NCBI GenBank assembly: GCA_963971285.1
Contig: OZ020248.1
Span: 16,182,001 to 16,246,000, forward strand
Length of the DNA stretch: 64,000 nt
Reading direction: 5' to 3'
Origin: Astropecten irregularis
Taxonomy: Eukaryota; Echinodermata; Asteroidea; Paxillosida; Astropectinidae
Shown: in pieces, positions 1 to 8,300 of the stretch
How positions within the stretch are numbered: the first letter of the stretch is position 1
How the letters are laid out: each line of letters opens with the position of its first letter
Made by a program: the position numbers and the translations under genes
Notes under the pieces: model-generated
The model's input: the letters and a program-made list of their open reading frames with translations, nothing else
Told to the model about the DNA's origin: nothing
Database searches by the model: none

Positions 1-355
1 CTCTGCTAAGAAAATTTCCTGAATTTTTTTTCCATGTCAATAGTTTCCAGTTACGACCCCACTTGACCCACAAATCTCTAGACTTAGATACTCGGAATTC
101 GAGATTAGCCGGCCGTGCGTATTTTGACCGCTCCGCTTCGAATTCCGTCAAGACCTCGTCATGGACATCGCGAGATGCGAGGTTTCCTTCTTTAAGCTCG
201 TCAGGCATATCTGTGCCACCTGCCCATGAGGGCGTGGTTGTCGGGGCTGAATACATGTTGTCAGAGTCGTCTATAAACCCTGTCTCTTCTTCATCTGGGC
301 CGCGCAGGTCCTCAGGGTTACCAAAATCGCCCATTTCAAAGCCACCTTCCGCCAT
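1..355 (-). CDS. Polinton protein of unknown function, N-terminal part (runs off left edge)
   Basis: An open frame of about 118 codons starts at the ATG at 355-353 and stays open to the window edge, so the gene is truncated only by the window. The first 60 residues are acidic and rich in Gly, Pro and Asp. The part nearest the edge is basic and Trp-rich (Trp at about residues 99, 102, 106 and 111). It is divergently arranged with the capsid gene and shares its symmetric promoter, which argues for a late, structural role (inference). I do not recognise the family; a minor capsid or other virion protein is the likeliest guess. The plus-strand frame over the same bases has no family resemblance and is treated as its shadow. 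Confidence 0.65.
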   Translation of the reverse strand, partial: MAEGGFEMGDFGNPEDLRGPDEEETGFIDDSDNMYSAPTTTPSWAGGTDMPDELKEGNLASRDVHDEVLTEFEAERSKYARPANLEFRVSKSRDLWVKWGRNWKLLTWKKNSGNFLSR

Positions 356-366
356 GTTGGAAGAAA

Positions 367-409
367 CCTGTATATTAAACGATGATAATGTGAGTGTTTA
401 ATATACAGG
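367..409. promoter_or_regulatory. Symmetric bidirectional promoter (perfect 14-bp inverted repeat)
   Basis: Two perfect 14-bp arms, 367-380 and 396-409, read GTTTAATATACAGG toward each of the two divergent genes, with a 15-bp spacer between. Each arm holds a TATA-like TTTAATATA. The right arm ends 7 bp before the capsid ATG at 417; the left arm ends 11 bp before the ATG at 355. The spacing is very short for a TATA box with a normal leader, so the motif may act as an initiator or virus-style late promoter read by a dedicated factor (inference). Confidence 0.6.
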
Positions 410-416
410 CAAAACC

Positions 417-1715
417 ATGGCGTCGTCAAAGTATGGACGCAAACTGAATCCTTACCGAAGCCTAAAAGAACCGCTCGGGATCAAAGGCATCCGAAAGAGC
501 GTGGTTGTACCCAACAACCCGTCTACCGTCGACCAGAATCAGCAGCTCCATGTCCGCTTTCCCAACCTCTCTGATCAAGATGTGATTGTTCCTGGAACGG
601 CCCGCCTCGCATTTACCATCTCTCTGGACTCAACCGATGAAAACCGAACAGTTGTCCAGAATCTTGGGCGGGCGATTGTGAGAAAGACCACAATCAAAAT
701 AAGTGGCAATGAGATCATGTCTGTAGACGATAACGATATCATCAACTGCTATTCCGACCTGTGGAAAACAAAACGAGAGCGGCAGTCTAATGCCTATCAG
801 GGTATTGACGAGGCAGCGGGCAACATGCTGAAACTGAGGGTGGATGCTGAAGACGGCGACGAATCCCAGACAGAAGACAAGGCCATCGCAGATGCTTATG
901 GCAACCGATTCGCGATCCCGCTAGACTTTGAGTTACTGGAGTCCCATATGCCATTCTTTCAGTCAGCCTTTGGCGATCGATTGGAGTACGAGCTGACCTT
1001 CAACGAATACAGCCGCGTTATCAAAACAACTGGTGAAAACAAGGCCAAGGCCACCTACGCCATCGACAACATCTCTCTCGAGTTTGACACTGTGAGCGAG
1101 CCGAGCCTGGCCCGCATGATTCGCAGTCGGTATAATGGCCGGCTTGCCATCCTCTATGACCGCATATTGCGCATTCGCAGGGTTACCCTCAACAAGAGTG
1201 AGACTCTGTGGAATGTAAACCTGCTCAACGCCGCTCGAAGCTTGAAGGGAATACTCATGTTGTTTGAAGATGCGCAAGCGGCGTTTGGTCGAAACACAGA
1301 ATCTTTCTACAATCCCAAGATTGAAAAAGTCGAGGTCACGATCGAAGGGGTGCCAAACCAGCTGTATTCCCAAGGAATGCGGGCGCACCAGCAGTGGGAT
1401 GAGGCCAGGAAATATTTCGCCAGCGCCCCTTCGACAAAGCGCCACCCCGACGTCGCTGCAGTCGCCAAAGACCTTGGACTGGCCGATGTAAAAATAGGGG
1501 AGTACCTAACGAGCAAGTACGGGCTATGGCTGGATATGAGAACCAGCGACGACGACTCGCTGCACGGCAGTGGCCGTCGCATAGTGAGTGGAGAAATCAC
1601 TATCCAAATCACCAAAAAGGCGGAAACGGCGGGCGCATTGAACATGTACCTGTACGTCATCATGGACTCGCAGATCAACATTGAAAATGGACGTTTTATC
1701 AACGCTCTGTACTAA
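417..1715 (+). CDS. Probable double-jelly-roll major capsid protein of Polinton
   Basis: 432 residues starting at ATG 417 in a strong context (accATGG). The N-terminus is basic (residues 4-30). After it comes a beta-rich protein with no signal peptide or membrane segment, with conserved-looking stretches such as VVVPNNPSTVDQNQ and VPGTARLAF, which I associate with a widespread animal Polinton structural protein. Its place directly before the packaging ATPase and behind a shared symmetric promoter fits the capsid block. In the virion it would form the hexagonal capsomers (family knowledge). The stop codon lies inside the start of the ATPase gene. The exact capsid role is inferred from synteny and general pattern; a structure prediction showing two stacked jelly rolls would settle it. 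Confidence 0.72.
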   Translation: MASSKYGRKLNPYRSLKEPLGIKGIRKSVVVPNNPSTVDQNQQLHVRFPNLSDQDVIVPGTARLAFTISLDSTDENRTVVQNLGRAIVRKTTIKISGNEIMSVDDNDIINCYSDLWKTKRERQSNAYQGIDEAAGNMLKLRVDAEDGDESQTEDKAIADAYGNRFAIPLDFELLESHMPFFQSAFGDRLEYELTFNEYSRVIKTTGENKAKATYAIDNISLEFDTVSEPSLARMIRSRYNGRLAILYDRILRIRRVTLNKSETLWNVNLLNAARSLKGILMLFEDAQAAFGRNTESFYNPKIEKVEVTIEGVPNQLYSQGMRAHQQWDEARKYFASAPSTKRHPDVAAVAKDLGLADVKIGEYLTSKYGLWLDMRTSDDDSLHGSGRRIVSGEITIQITKKAETAGALNMYLYVIMDSQINIENGRFINALY

Positions 1716-2313
1716 TGGTCACGCGATTATTTGCGGGCAGACTGGCTGCGGCAAAACGGTCTTTACCCTGGACCTCCTCGAGCTACCCAGCTCTCGTGGT
1801 GGTTACAGAGACACGTTTGCGCACATCGTCATATTATGCCCTACAGCGCGCTGGAACAAAAGTTACCACGAGCGGCGCTGGGTCTGGACCGACCCGGAGG
1901 TTTACATTGTCGACCCCGGCGACAAACTTCACGAATATCTGGGAGTTTTTTACTCGATATTTGCCTGTGAACCAACGTTGTACATCATTGACGACTGCTC
2001 GGCCAATAAAGCCCTGACAAAAAAGAAAGATGTGTTGTCAGAGCTTGCATTTTCGGGCCGCCATGCCTCTCAATCTGTGTGGGTCTTAACGCAGAAGTAT
2101 AACTCGGTCCTTAAAGACCTCCGTGAGCAGACAAAGTGGATCGCTATCTTCCACTGCAAAGATAGGGATTCCTTCGAAGATTGCCTCCGAGAAAACGATG
2201 TAATCCCAACAAAAGAAGAGCGAGCTGCGCTAAGGAAACAGCTATCTGAAGCTAAACATGCTAAGCTCATACTAAAGACTGATCAGCCAGCTGCTTATCG
2301 GTTGTTAACATAA
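1687..2313 (+). CDS. FtsK/HerA-type genome packaging ATPase
   Basis: 208 residues from ATG 1687, overlapping the end of the capsid gene by 29 bp in another frame. Walker A is GQTGCGKT at about residues 17-24. Walker B is LYIIDD near residue 100. A sensor-like VWVLTQKYNSV follows near residue 138. The size and motif spacing match the A32-like packaging ATPases of Polintons, adintoviruses and large DNA viruses, which pump the genome into the empty capsid (family knowledge). A TTG at 1681 lies in frame upstream, but the ATG is the natural start. The overlap suggests translation from a shared late transcript or leaky scanning (inference). Confidence 0.88.
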   Translation: MDVLSTLCTNGHAIICGQTGCGKTVFTLDLLELPSSRGGYRDTFAHIVILCPTARWNKSYHERRWVWTDPEVYIVDPGDKLHEYLGVFYSIFACEPTLYIIDDCSANKALTKKKDVLSELAFSGRHASQSVWVLTQKYNSVLKDLREQTKWIAIFHCKDRDSFEDCLRENDVIPTKEERAALRKQLSEAKHAKLILKTDQPAAYRLLT

Positions 2314-2319
2314 GCTTAA

Positions 2320-2382
2320 CAACTGCTCAGCACTGCTGAACAACTGCTCAGCACTGCTCAACAACTGCTCAGCACTGCTGAA
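2320..2382 (+). repeat. Three perfect 21-bp direct repeats between two genes
   Basis: Copies at 2320-2340, 2341-2361 and 2362-2382 (CAACTGCTCAGCACTGCTGA plus one A; the middle copy differs by one base). They fill the gap between the ATPase stop and the next ATG at 2388, whose leader CAACT is the start of a fourth, partial copy. They are either a local slippage product or a repeated regulatory site. Confidence 0.8.
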
Positions 2383-2387
2383 CAACT

Positions 2388-3164
2388 ATGTTGGAGCTTT
2401 GGATGCAGACGACAACGCTGATAGCAGTTGTTGCTAATTCTATTTTATTATGTTATCTTTTGTTGGAGTATGTTAGACTTAAGCGCGGAATGACATACGT
2501 GCGAAGTGCTGTTCGCAACATGGCAAACGCGGATGAATTAATCGACCAGCTGTTGGCCCAAGAGGGCGCCAAAGAGAAAAGCGCGGGTACCCCTGTAGCG
2601 ACAACAATCGACCCAGTGGGACAAGAACAAAAACGAGCCCGTCTGGCGGCAATCGTAGCTGGTGGTACAGCACAGAAATACCTGGGCAAACAGCCGACTC
2701 TCGCACAAGTTGACGAGATGACCGATGACGAGGTCTCCAAACACTATGGACGCTATGAGGCACGCCTTGGGGCCTCAATGACAAAAACGCTCGGAGCTGC
2801 CGCGCTGCAGATGTATGCGATGTTAGCGGGCGGAGTTCTACCCATTCCGCCTGAAAATAGGCCCCAGCTTGTCGCAGACCTTTCCGAAGACCCCTTTGTT
2901 CAGCATGCACTGACTACTGCTTGCTGCGAGCTATATTATCGCTATGGGATTTACCTAGCTCCGATGACGGCGGCGATGACCACAGCTAAACACTGTCGAT
3001 TTGGAGAGCAGGTATCTCTTACAAATACGGAAGATGGAGGAGACGACATTGAAATCGATGCCCCCGCAGGAGACGGCCCCGCAAGAGACGGCCCCGCAAG
3101 AACCTGCCCCGCAAGAACCTGCCCAGGGGGCGGCCCCTCCAACGCAAGAGAGGGTGACGAGTAA
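2388..3164 (+). CDS. Polinton membrane-anchored protein, unknown function
   Basis: 258 residues from ATG 2388. An N-terminal hydrophobic segment at about residues 9-28, followed by basic residues (RLKRG), predicts a single membrane anchor. The middle is Ala-rich and mostly helical. The C-terminal 40 residues are low-complexity Gly/Pro/Ala/Arg, encoded by a 15-bp tandem repeat that is also read in another frame by the next gene. The last 131 bp overlap that gene. I do not recognise the family. Its place between the ATPase and other small membrane proteins suggests a virion or membrane-associated accessory protein (inference). Confidence 0.68.
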   Translation: MLELWMQTTTLIAVVANSILLCYLLLEYVRLKRGMTYVRSAVRNMANADELIDQLLAQEGAKEKSAGTPVATTIDPVGQEQKRARLAAIVAGGTAQKYLGKQPTLAQVDEMTDDEVSKHYGRYEARLGASMTKTLGAAALQMYAMLAGGVLPIPPENRPQLVADLSEDPFVQHALTTACCELYYRYGIYLAPMTAAMTTAKHCRFGEQVSLTNTEDGGDDIEIDAPAGDGPARDGPARTCPARTCPGGGPSNAREGDE

Positions 3165-3513
3165 GAACCCGAAGAAAGTCGCGGCTGGTCAAAAGGGTGC
3201 GGCGGCCAAAAAAGCAAAACAAGAAGCGCTACTTAAACAGCTTCAAAAGGCCAAAGAGGGTCTCCAGCCATCTCAAACCACCCAGCCCGCCGAAACCGCT
3301 GAAACTGCGCCTGCTGGGACAGCGACTTTTCAGCCGCAGGGCTCATGGATAGCGTGTGCAGTCCTCGCAGCTGCCGCTGTTGGCGCCGCGCTATATGCGC
3401 AAAAATCCGGTCCCCCTGCTGCAAATAAAGACGCGCGGGCAAAAGCCGCCCCTGTCGAGGCAAGAAAAAATGTACTATTAGACGAACAATCTGACCCCTT
3501 TCATATGCAGTAA
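3034..3513 (+). CDS. Polinton Pro/Gln/Lys-rich protein with C-terminal membrane segment
   Basis: 159 residues from ATG 3034 (aagATGG, good context); the frame is open further upstream only from non-ATG codons. The N-terminal region is a Pro-Gln-Glu repeat from the 15-bp DNA repeat. Then comes a Lys/Ala/Gln-rich, probably nucleic-acid-binding or coiled stretch, and a hydrophobic segment around residues 104-123 (WIACAVLAAAAVGAALYAQ). The polar tail ends near an acidic motif. The first 131 bp overlap the previous gene in a different frame. The function is unknown. The layout resembles small tail-anchored virion proteins, but that is inference. Confidence 0.62.
   Translation: MEETTLKSMPPQETAPQETAPQEPAPQEPAQGAAPPTQERVTSKNPKKVAAGQKGAAAKKAKQEALLKQLQKAKEGLQPSQTTQPAETAETAPAGTATFQPQGSWIACAVLAAAAVGAALYAQKSGPPAANKDARAKAAPVEARKNVLLDEQSDPFHMQ
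3062..3121 (+). repeat. Four 15-bp tandem repeats coding in two frames
   Basis: Copies start at 3062, 3077, 3092 and 3107 (CCCCGCAAGAGACGG and variants). Because 15 is a multiple of three, the array gives an ETAPQ-type repeat in one frame and a GPARD/CPART-type repeat in the other, within the overlap of two genes. Confidence 0.85.
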
Positions 3514-3526
3514 CGCTGCTGCCACC

Positions 3527-3766
3527 ATGTCTACTCCCAGTACAGACGGCAAACAGCTTGCCAATTTGGCATATCACTCCGCCGTTGTGAGTGGGCTCGC
3601 AATGGGGTACGCCACTCTTGGGAAAAAAATCACGAAAGGTGCTACGCCAAAATTGGACTTTGTGCCGTACGATGTCGGCATGGTCATTCTGGATGTGGGC
3701 CTGGCCATGGCCACCAAGGATATGCTCGTGAAGCAGGGGATACTCCCCGCTGACATATTGAAGTAA
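3527..3766 (+). CDS. Small Polinton membrane protein, unknown function
   Basis: 79 residues from ATG 3527, with an almost ideal start context (gctgccaccATGT), 13 bp after the previous stop. Two moderately hydrophobic stretches are present: about residues 15-30 (YHSAVVSGLAMGYATL) and 48-62 (DVGMVILDVGLAMAT), separated by a basic loop and LDFVPYD. The C-terminus is amphipathic (KDMLVKQGILPADI). The optimal start, tight packing and lack of overlap make it a real gene. I recall similar small proteins in related elements but have no function for them. A two-pass membrane protein is the best description. Confidence 0.65.
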   Translation: MSTPSTDGKQLANLAYHSAVVSGLAMGYATLGKKITKGATPKLDFVPYDVGMVILDVGLAMATKDMLVKQGILPADILK

Positions 3767-3789
3767 ACGCTTTGTATAGTCGTGACAAG

Positions 3790-4212
3790 ATGGCGTCTAT
3801 AGCGATGCTTGTAGGTGGAGCATTGGTGAACGCGCTCGCGTTCTCAGGGTCAAACTTTCTCTTCTCGTCGTTAAGCGGTTCCAGCGAGGAGCGAAAACGA
3901 CATGACCAAGCCATAGAACAACTCCAAGCTGCACAGGCCGAATGGTCGCGCAAGCGGGCTGAACGTCTTAACTGGATCAATGAAGAGCTGCGCCGCCAGG
4001 GACACGCCGTGCACACTTTCCGCGATGTTGATGAAGCCATCCGCCAATACAATCTTGTCACTGCTGGCAGCGGCGTTGTGCTAGCACAGGAACCGGAACC
4101 CAGGCTGTCAGATTTTTACCAACCATCGCCGGAGCAGCGCGATAGAGAAATCGCCTTTGTAGTCGTGGGACTGGGAGCCACTTCGGTCGCGGCCTATATG
4201 CTCACCAGGTGA
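3790..4212 (+). CDS. Polinton coiled-coil protein with hydrophobic ends
   Basis: 140 residues from ATG 3790 (aagATGG). An in-frame TTG at 3772 is ignored. A hydrophobic N-terminus (about residues 3-26, rich in Gly, Ala, Leu and Phe) is followed by a charged helix of about 45 residues (EERKRHDQAIEQLQAAQAEW onward) likely to form a coiled coil. Next comes a motif HTFRDVDEAIRQYN around residues 75-88, and a hydrophobic C-terminal segment (IAFVVVGLGATSVAAYML). It is the last gene of the rightward cluster before the integrase. The pattern looks like a conserved element protein, but I cannot name it; a virion membrane or scaffold role is possible. Confidence 0.65.
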   Translation: MASIAMLVGGALVNALAFSGSNFLFSSLSGSSEERKRHDQAIEQLQAAQAEWSRKRAERLNWINEELRRQGHAVHTFRDVDEAIRQYNLVTAGSGVVLAQEPEPRLSDFYQPSPEQRDREIAFVVVGLGATSVAAYMLTR

Positions 4213-4311
4213 TTGCATCGGCAATCGAATTAAAAAAACTACCTGAGCGCGCGATGCGCGGAAGCCCGGCCTGTTGGAGACTGATCGGGTTGCTTAAATA
4301 TCTCGCAAGGC
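4213..4311 (+). promoter_or_regulatory. Probable integrase promoter region
   Basis: A 99-bp gap between two rightward genes. It holds an A-rich stretch near 4232 and a TATA-like TTAAATATC at 4294-4302, ending 9 bp before the integrase ATG. That spacing is as short as at the symmetric promoter at 367-409, which carries a related TTTAATATA core. Confidence 0.35.
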
Positions 4312-5337
4312 ATGGCCGCCAGTCCAATGTCTGCTCGCTTGGCAGCAAAGCTGTCTCGCATCTACTATAGCCCCCGCGGCTACTGGAAGGGATTATCGGC
4401 GATTAAAAACCTCTCGGCTGCTGCTAAGATCTCTGAAGAGGCTGCTCGGGCTTGGCTTAAAAAGCAGGCAATTTGGCAGATCTACCTCCCCGCTCCGAGG
4501 CACATTCCAAGACCAAAATTCGATGTAGCCGTGCCCAACGAGGTTCACCAAGCTGACCTGCTCTTTCTCCCCCGCGACCGCCTCCGTCGCAAGACGTACA
4601 AGTACGCACTCACCGTCGTTGACGTTGCCTCGCGCTATAAGGAAGCCGAGCCTCTGGCAACGAAGGAGGCCAAAGAAGTTGCCGACGCCCTGTCTCGCAT
4701 TTACAAGCGAGGCCCGTTGAGGTGGCCCAGGCTGCTTCAGGTCGACCCTGGACGTGAGTTCATGGGTGCGGTCAATCAGCTGCTCGCGAAGCACAATGTC
4801 GAGGTCAGGCGAGGCCGTGTTGACATTCACCGAGACCAGGGAATCGTGGAGCGATTCAATCGGACCTTGGCTGAGCGGCTCTTTGGGTACCAATACGCTC
4901 AAGAGATGAGGCTTTCTGAGGGCCAAAGGTCGACTGAATGGGTGGCCCGGTTGCCCGCTGTAGTTGCTGCCTTAAATGGAGAAGTGACTCGGTTGACTGG
5001 TAAAAGACCGTCTGAGGCCATCAAGGCTAAAACGGTGACGCAAACGCCCTCCTCCGTCGTTCCAGGCCGCCCCGTTGGCTCTAGTGAGCAAAGGATCCCT
5101 TCAGACGTTGGTGTTCGCTATCTGTATCAGCCCGGCGAGCTGGAGGGCGGCCGCCGTCGCGCCACCGATCCAACGTGGTCCCTGGATGTGTACCGGCTCG
5201 GACGCTCGGTGACCAAGCCCAACGAGCCCGTGCTCTACTATTTGCTGGATGGACCTGCCCGTGGCTTTGTCCGGGAGGAGCTACTCGTGACGCCTCCTGA
5301 TACCCAGCTACCGCCGGATGGGGTCCTCAAGCGCTAA
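4312..5337 (+). CDS. RVE-type (retrovirus-like) Polinton integrase
   Basis: 341 residues from ATG 4312 (catggcc context). The DDE catalytic core is visible. The first Asp is in HQADLLFLPRD (about residue 81), the second in LLQVDPGREF (about 145), and the Glu in QGIVERFNRTLAERL about 35 residues later (about 180), matching the D,D-35-E spacing. The conserved LTVVDVASRYKEAEPL lies between the first two. The C-terminal third (about residues 262-330) looks like an SH3/chromo-like DNA-binding end. The enzyme joins the element's ends to target DNA, giving 6-bp target duplications in known Polintons. The gene runs tail to tail into the polymerase gene with a 30-bp coding overlap. No frameshift or stop is seen. 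Confidence 0.93.
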   Translation: MAASPMSARLAAKLSRIYYSPRGYWKGLSAIKNLSAAAKISEEAARAWLKKQAIWQIYLPAPRHIPRPKFDVAVPNEVHQADLLFLPRDRLRRKTYKYALTVVDVASRYKEAEPLATKEAKEVADALSRIYKRGPLRWPRLLQVDPGREFMGAVNQLLAKHNVEVRRGRVDIHRDQGIVERFNRTLAERLFGYQYAQEMRLSEGQRSTEWVARLPAVVAALNGEVTRLTGKRPSEAIKAKTVTQTPSSVVPGRPVGSSEQRIPSDVGVRYLYQPGELEGGRRRATDPTWSLDVYRLGRSVTKPNEPVLYYLLDGPARGFVREELLVTPPDTQLPPDGVLKR

Positions 5338-8300
5338 GAGCTCGGCGATGAATTGGGTAATATCGAACCTGCCTACTAGCTCGTCTAGTAATTGGTTAAT
5401 ATCGAACATGCCTACAGGGATCGCATCTTTGTGTCCGTAGGCCAAGGTGCCAACCCCATTTTTCGCGATCCAGCGCTTGCTATCAAAGGGTGATAGAGAT
5501 ACTTTGTTCAGGCTCTGTCCATAGATGCGGTGGCGCTCGGACCGGAGCACATCCATGCTGTGGCGAAAAGTCTTTTTATCTAAGAGCGCTTCTTTATACT
5601 GCTCGTGGCGAATACGCTTCTTCACGGCGGACTTTTTCACACCTTTGGCCTTCTTTATGTTTCTGCCATCAGCCTCTAGGATTGAGTACATTTTGGGGCG
5701 CAGACCAACATATTCGGCGATAGGGCGCCCGGCGCACTCGTCTTTCATCTTACCTAGCACCTTTTTGTTCGTATTGCTGCGTAGTGGGTGCTCCTCGGGG
5801 TAGCCGGACGTGTCGTAGAGGTGTGCACGCTCTGTCATGTCTTGGTACACATCCTCAGTTTGGAGCTCGATAAGTAGGCTATCCGTGTCGGTGTAAAGGA
5901 GCTGACAGCGCTCTCCGTACTGACCCTTCATCTGGTTGTAGTAAAAGTCGTACATAAGGTGTTTGGAGAGGTCCAGGATGCTCATGCCAACGAACACCGG
6001 GCGATTGAGAACTAGTCTGCTCTTGTGGACCTGGATGGCCGCAAGGTCGTCATCAAAGATGTTTGCCCGCGCGAAGGCTGGGCTGGCGATGAGGCGCCTG
6101 AGTCTGTCCTCTTCATCGGCCCTGACGAGCTTCACATTGACCCGCTTGCGGAGGTTCTCCATGGTTTTGCCGAAGACGCTGTTGTTCATCAGCTTGTAGA
6201 GATCCTTCTCAAAGTCGCTGCTTGCTTTTTTCCGGAGTTCAGTGTTCATTCTGATATAGGGCTCCATCCAGGGGCTTTGATTAAAGGATAGAGCTCTGTG
6301 GACCTTTTTAAGGCGCATGCCCATCGACAGATAGAGTTGTAGGTTGCGGTAGTGAAGCACGTAGCGTTCCTTATTGCGAAGGTTGGGGACCAGCTTCTCA
6401 ACCTCAGTGGGCGTCGCCCCGGCAACAAGAAGGTTGTGCTGATACTCCGACATCCACTCTTTTTGGACCACCATGCGCTCTGGGGCCAACGGATATGCAT
6501 TGTGCGATTCGTGCAGCTCTTCCGGGTATTCGAGATCTACCTCCAGGATGTAGCCATTGGGGCTCTCTGCCGGGTGATCCGCTATACTTGCGGCGAGCCC
6601 ATCGCAATCATCTATCCACCTAAAGCCGCCTGTGGGCAGGTGCTGGCTCATCGCCCAGCCATACAGGTTGTTGGCGTCGAGGTAGAGGATGTGGCTAAGT
6701 TCTTTAGAGGAGTCATATCCCTCGACTAGGGGATTGTTCGCTTTCGCGTACCTCCTCGAGACCATAGATATCCCGCCGCGCATCCCCTTTTCAATGAAGA
6801 GGTGCTGGTCATAGTCCGTCAGCAGATCTAACTCGATTCCCGTTTTCTTGAGCAATGCGTCCCAGGAGAGGCCGGGGCTCGTATAGTAGTTGGCGGGATC
6901 TAATCCATACTGTCGCAGGCATGTCTTTCGAAAGGTCTCAAAGACGTCCGCCAGAAGTAGGACGTCGGTGCGACAATATAGGTCGCTGTAATCTCCCAGG
7001 TTGCGGCATCCGAAGGTCTCCCAGACTTTTTGGGCATGGGCATAATCGACCGCGCTTATGCGTTCTTCAGAGAGTTTGCTGTAGAATGCCTCTTTAGGCG
7101 GGAGCGCTGGCTCTGCAAACCGCTCCCAGGAGTCCATGTACTCGTATGGATAGATGCCCTTGCGCAGCAGCAGCTCGCGCTTTTTTACGTCGGGCTCAAA
7201 CTTGGTTGTAATATGGAATGCTTCGGGTTGGTTGGCCGCCGCGAGCTTGTCCAACGGGGCTAGCAGGAACTGCGCACTATCGATGAAGCGGAGCTGCCCG
7301 AGGGAGAAGGAGATGTACTTCTCCGTGTTGTTGGGGATACACGATACCTTCCCCTCTACCTTCGATATCGCCTGCATGATCAGATGGGAGTCGTAGCCCC
7401 GAAGGTTGTGAAAGACAACTGGTATGGGCGTTGTCTTCGGGTTCAGCCTCAATTTGAGGTTACATGCGTTGTGGGCTGCCCCTCTGTATTTTCCAACGAT
7501 GTGGCAGTGGTCTCTGACTCTATCACCAGCTAGGGGTTTCTCACACACATGGCAGGTTGTCGCGTTGTTGTAAGACTTCCAGTCCTCTCGGGTCATTCGC
7601 ATGGCCTGGGGGTAGGTCAGCGTCGCCTTGATTTTTCTCTCTTCTTTCTGGAGCGCTTTGAGGAGGTGCTCCGCTGCATTCGGGCCTCTGTATTCCACGG
7701 GCGGTTGTGCCTGGCCGTCACAGCGGACGACTGTAAAACAGTAGCTGCACGCCTCGTGCTGCTGCGTCTTCCTGGTGTTACTCTTCGTTGGGTCGAGCTC
7801 AGGGCCCTCCAGTTTGGTTGTGAGGGCCTCAAAGTCGGCGTAGATGATAAATGGGGCTGGCAGCTGTTTTTGGTGGTTCTGAAATACCAACTTGTTTTTG
7901 CCCTCTTCAGGCATCTCTACTCTCACCGCCGTTTGCCCGATGCCACTGCACTCTGGCTTGTGGGCCTCCAGCAGGTCTTTTCTGGTGTAGCCGTGAAGAC
8001 AGCGCTCGCAAAAGTGCTTGCGCCCTTTGTATTTGCTCTGATCGAATAGTAGGCGATTGAGATCTTTGATCCCGGTGTAGTGGGACTTCCCCGCCTTCTC
8101 GATCAGCAGCAGGTTGATCCGGGGACCTGGTTGCTTGCTGATGTGGTGGATAATAACGCCCTTGTCCCAGCCAAAGACGTTAATGGCTAGGTTGTTTAGT
8201 TTTTCGAACTTATCAATCATGGCGATGGTGACCGGAAATGTGATGCCATCGAGGTTGAGACCGTGATCTGTGGGATATTTGGAGGGCCTCTGCGGGTTTT

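Noticed and set aside
63..401. 112-codon plus-strand frame at the left edge
   Set aside because: Starts on a non-ATG codon, has no family resemblance, overlaps the symmetric promoter, and is opposite a minus-strand frame with a good ATG placed at the promoter.
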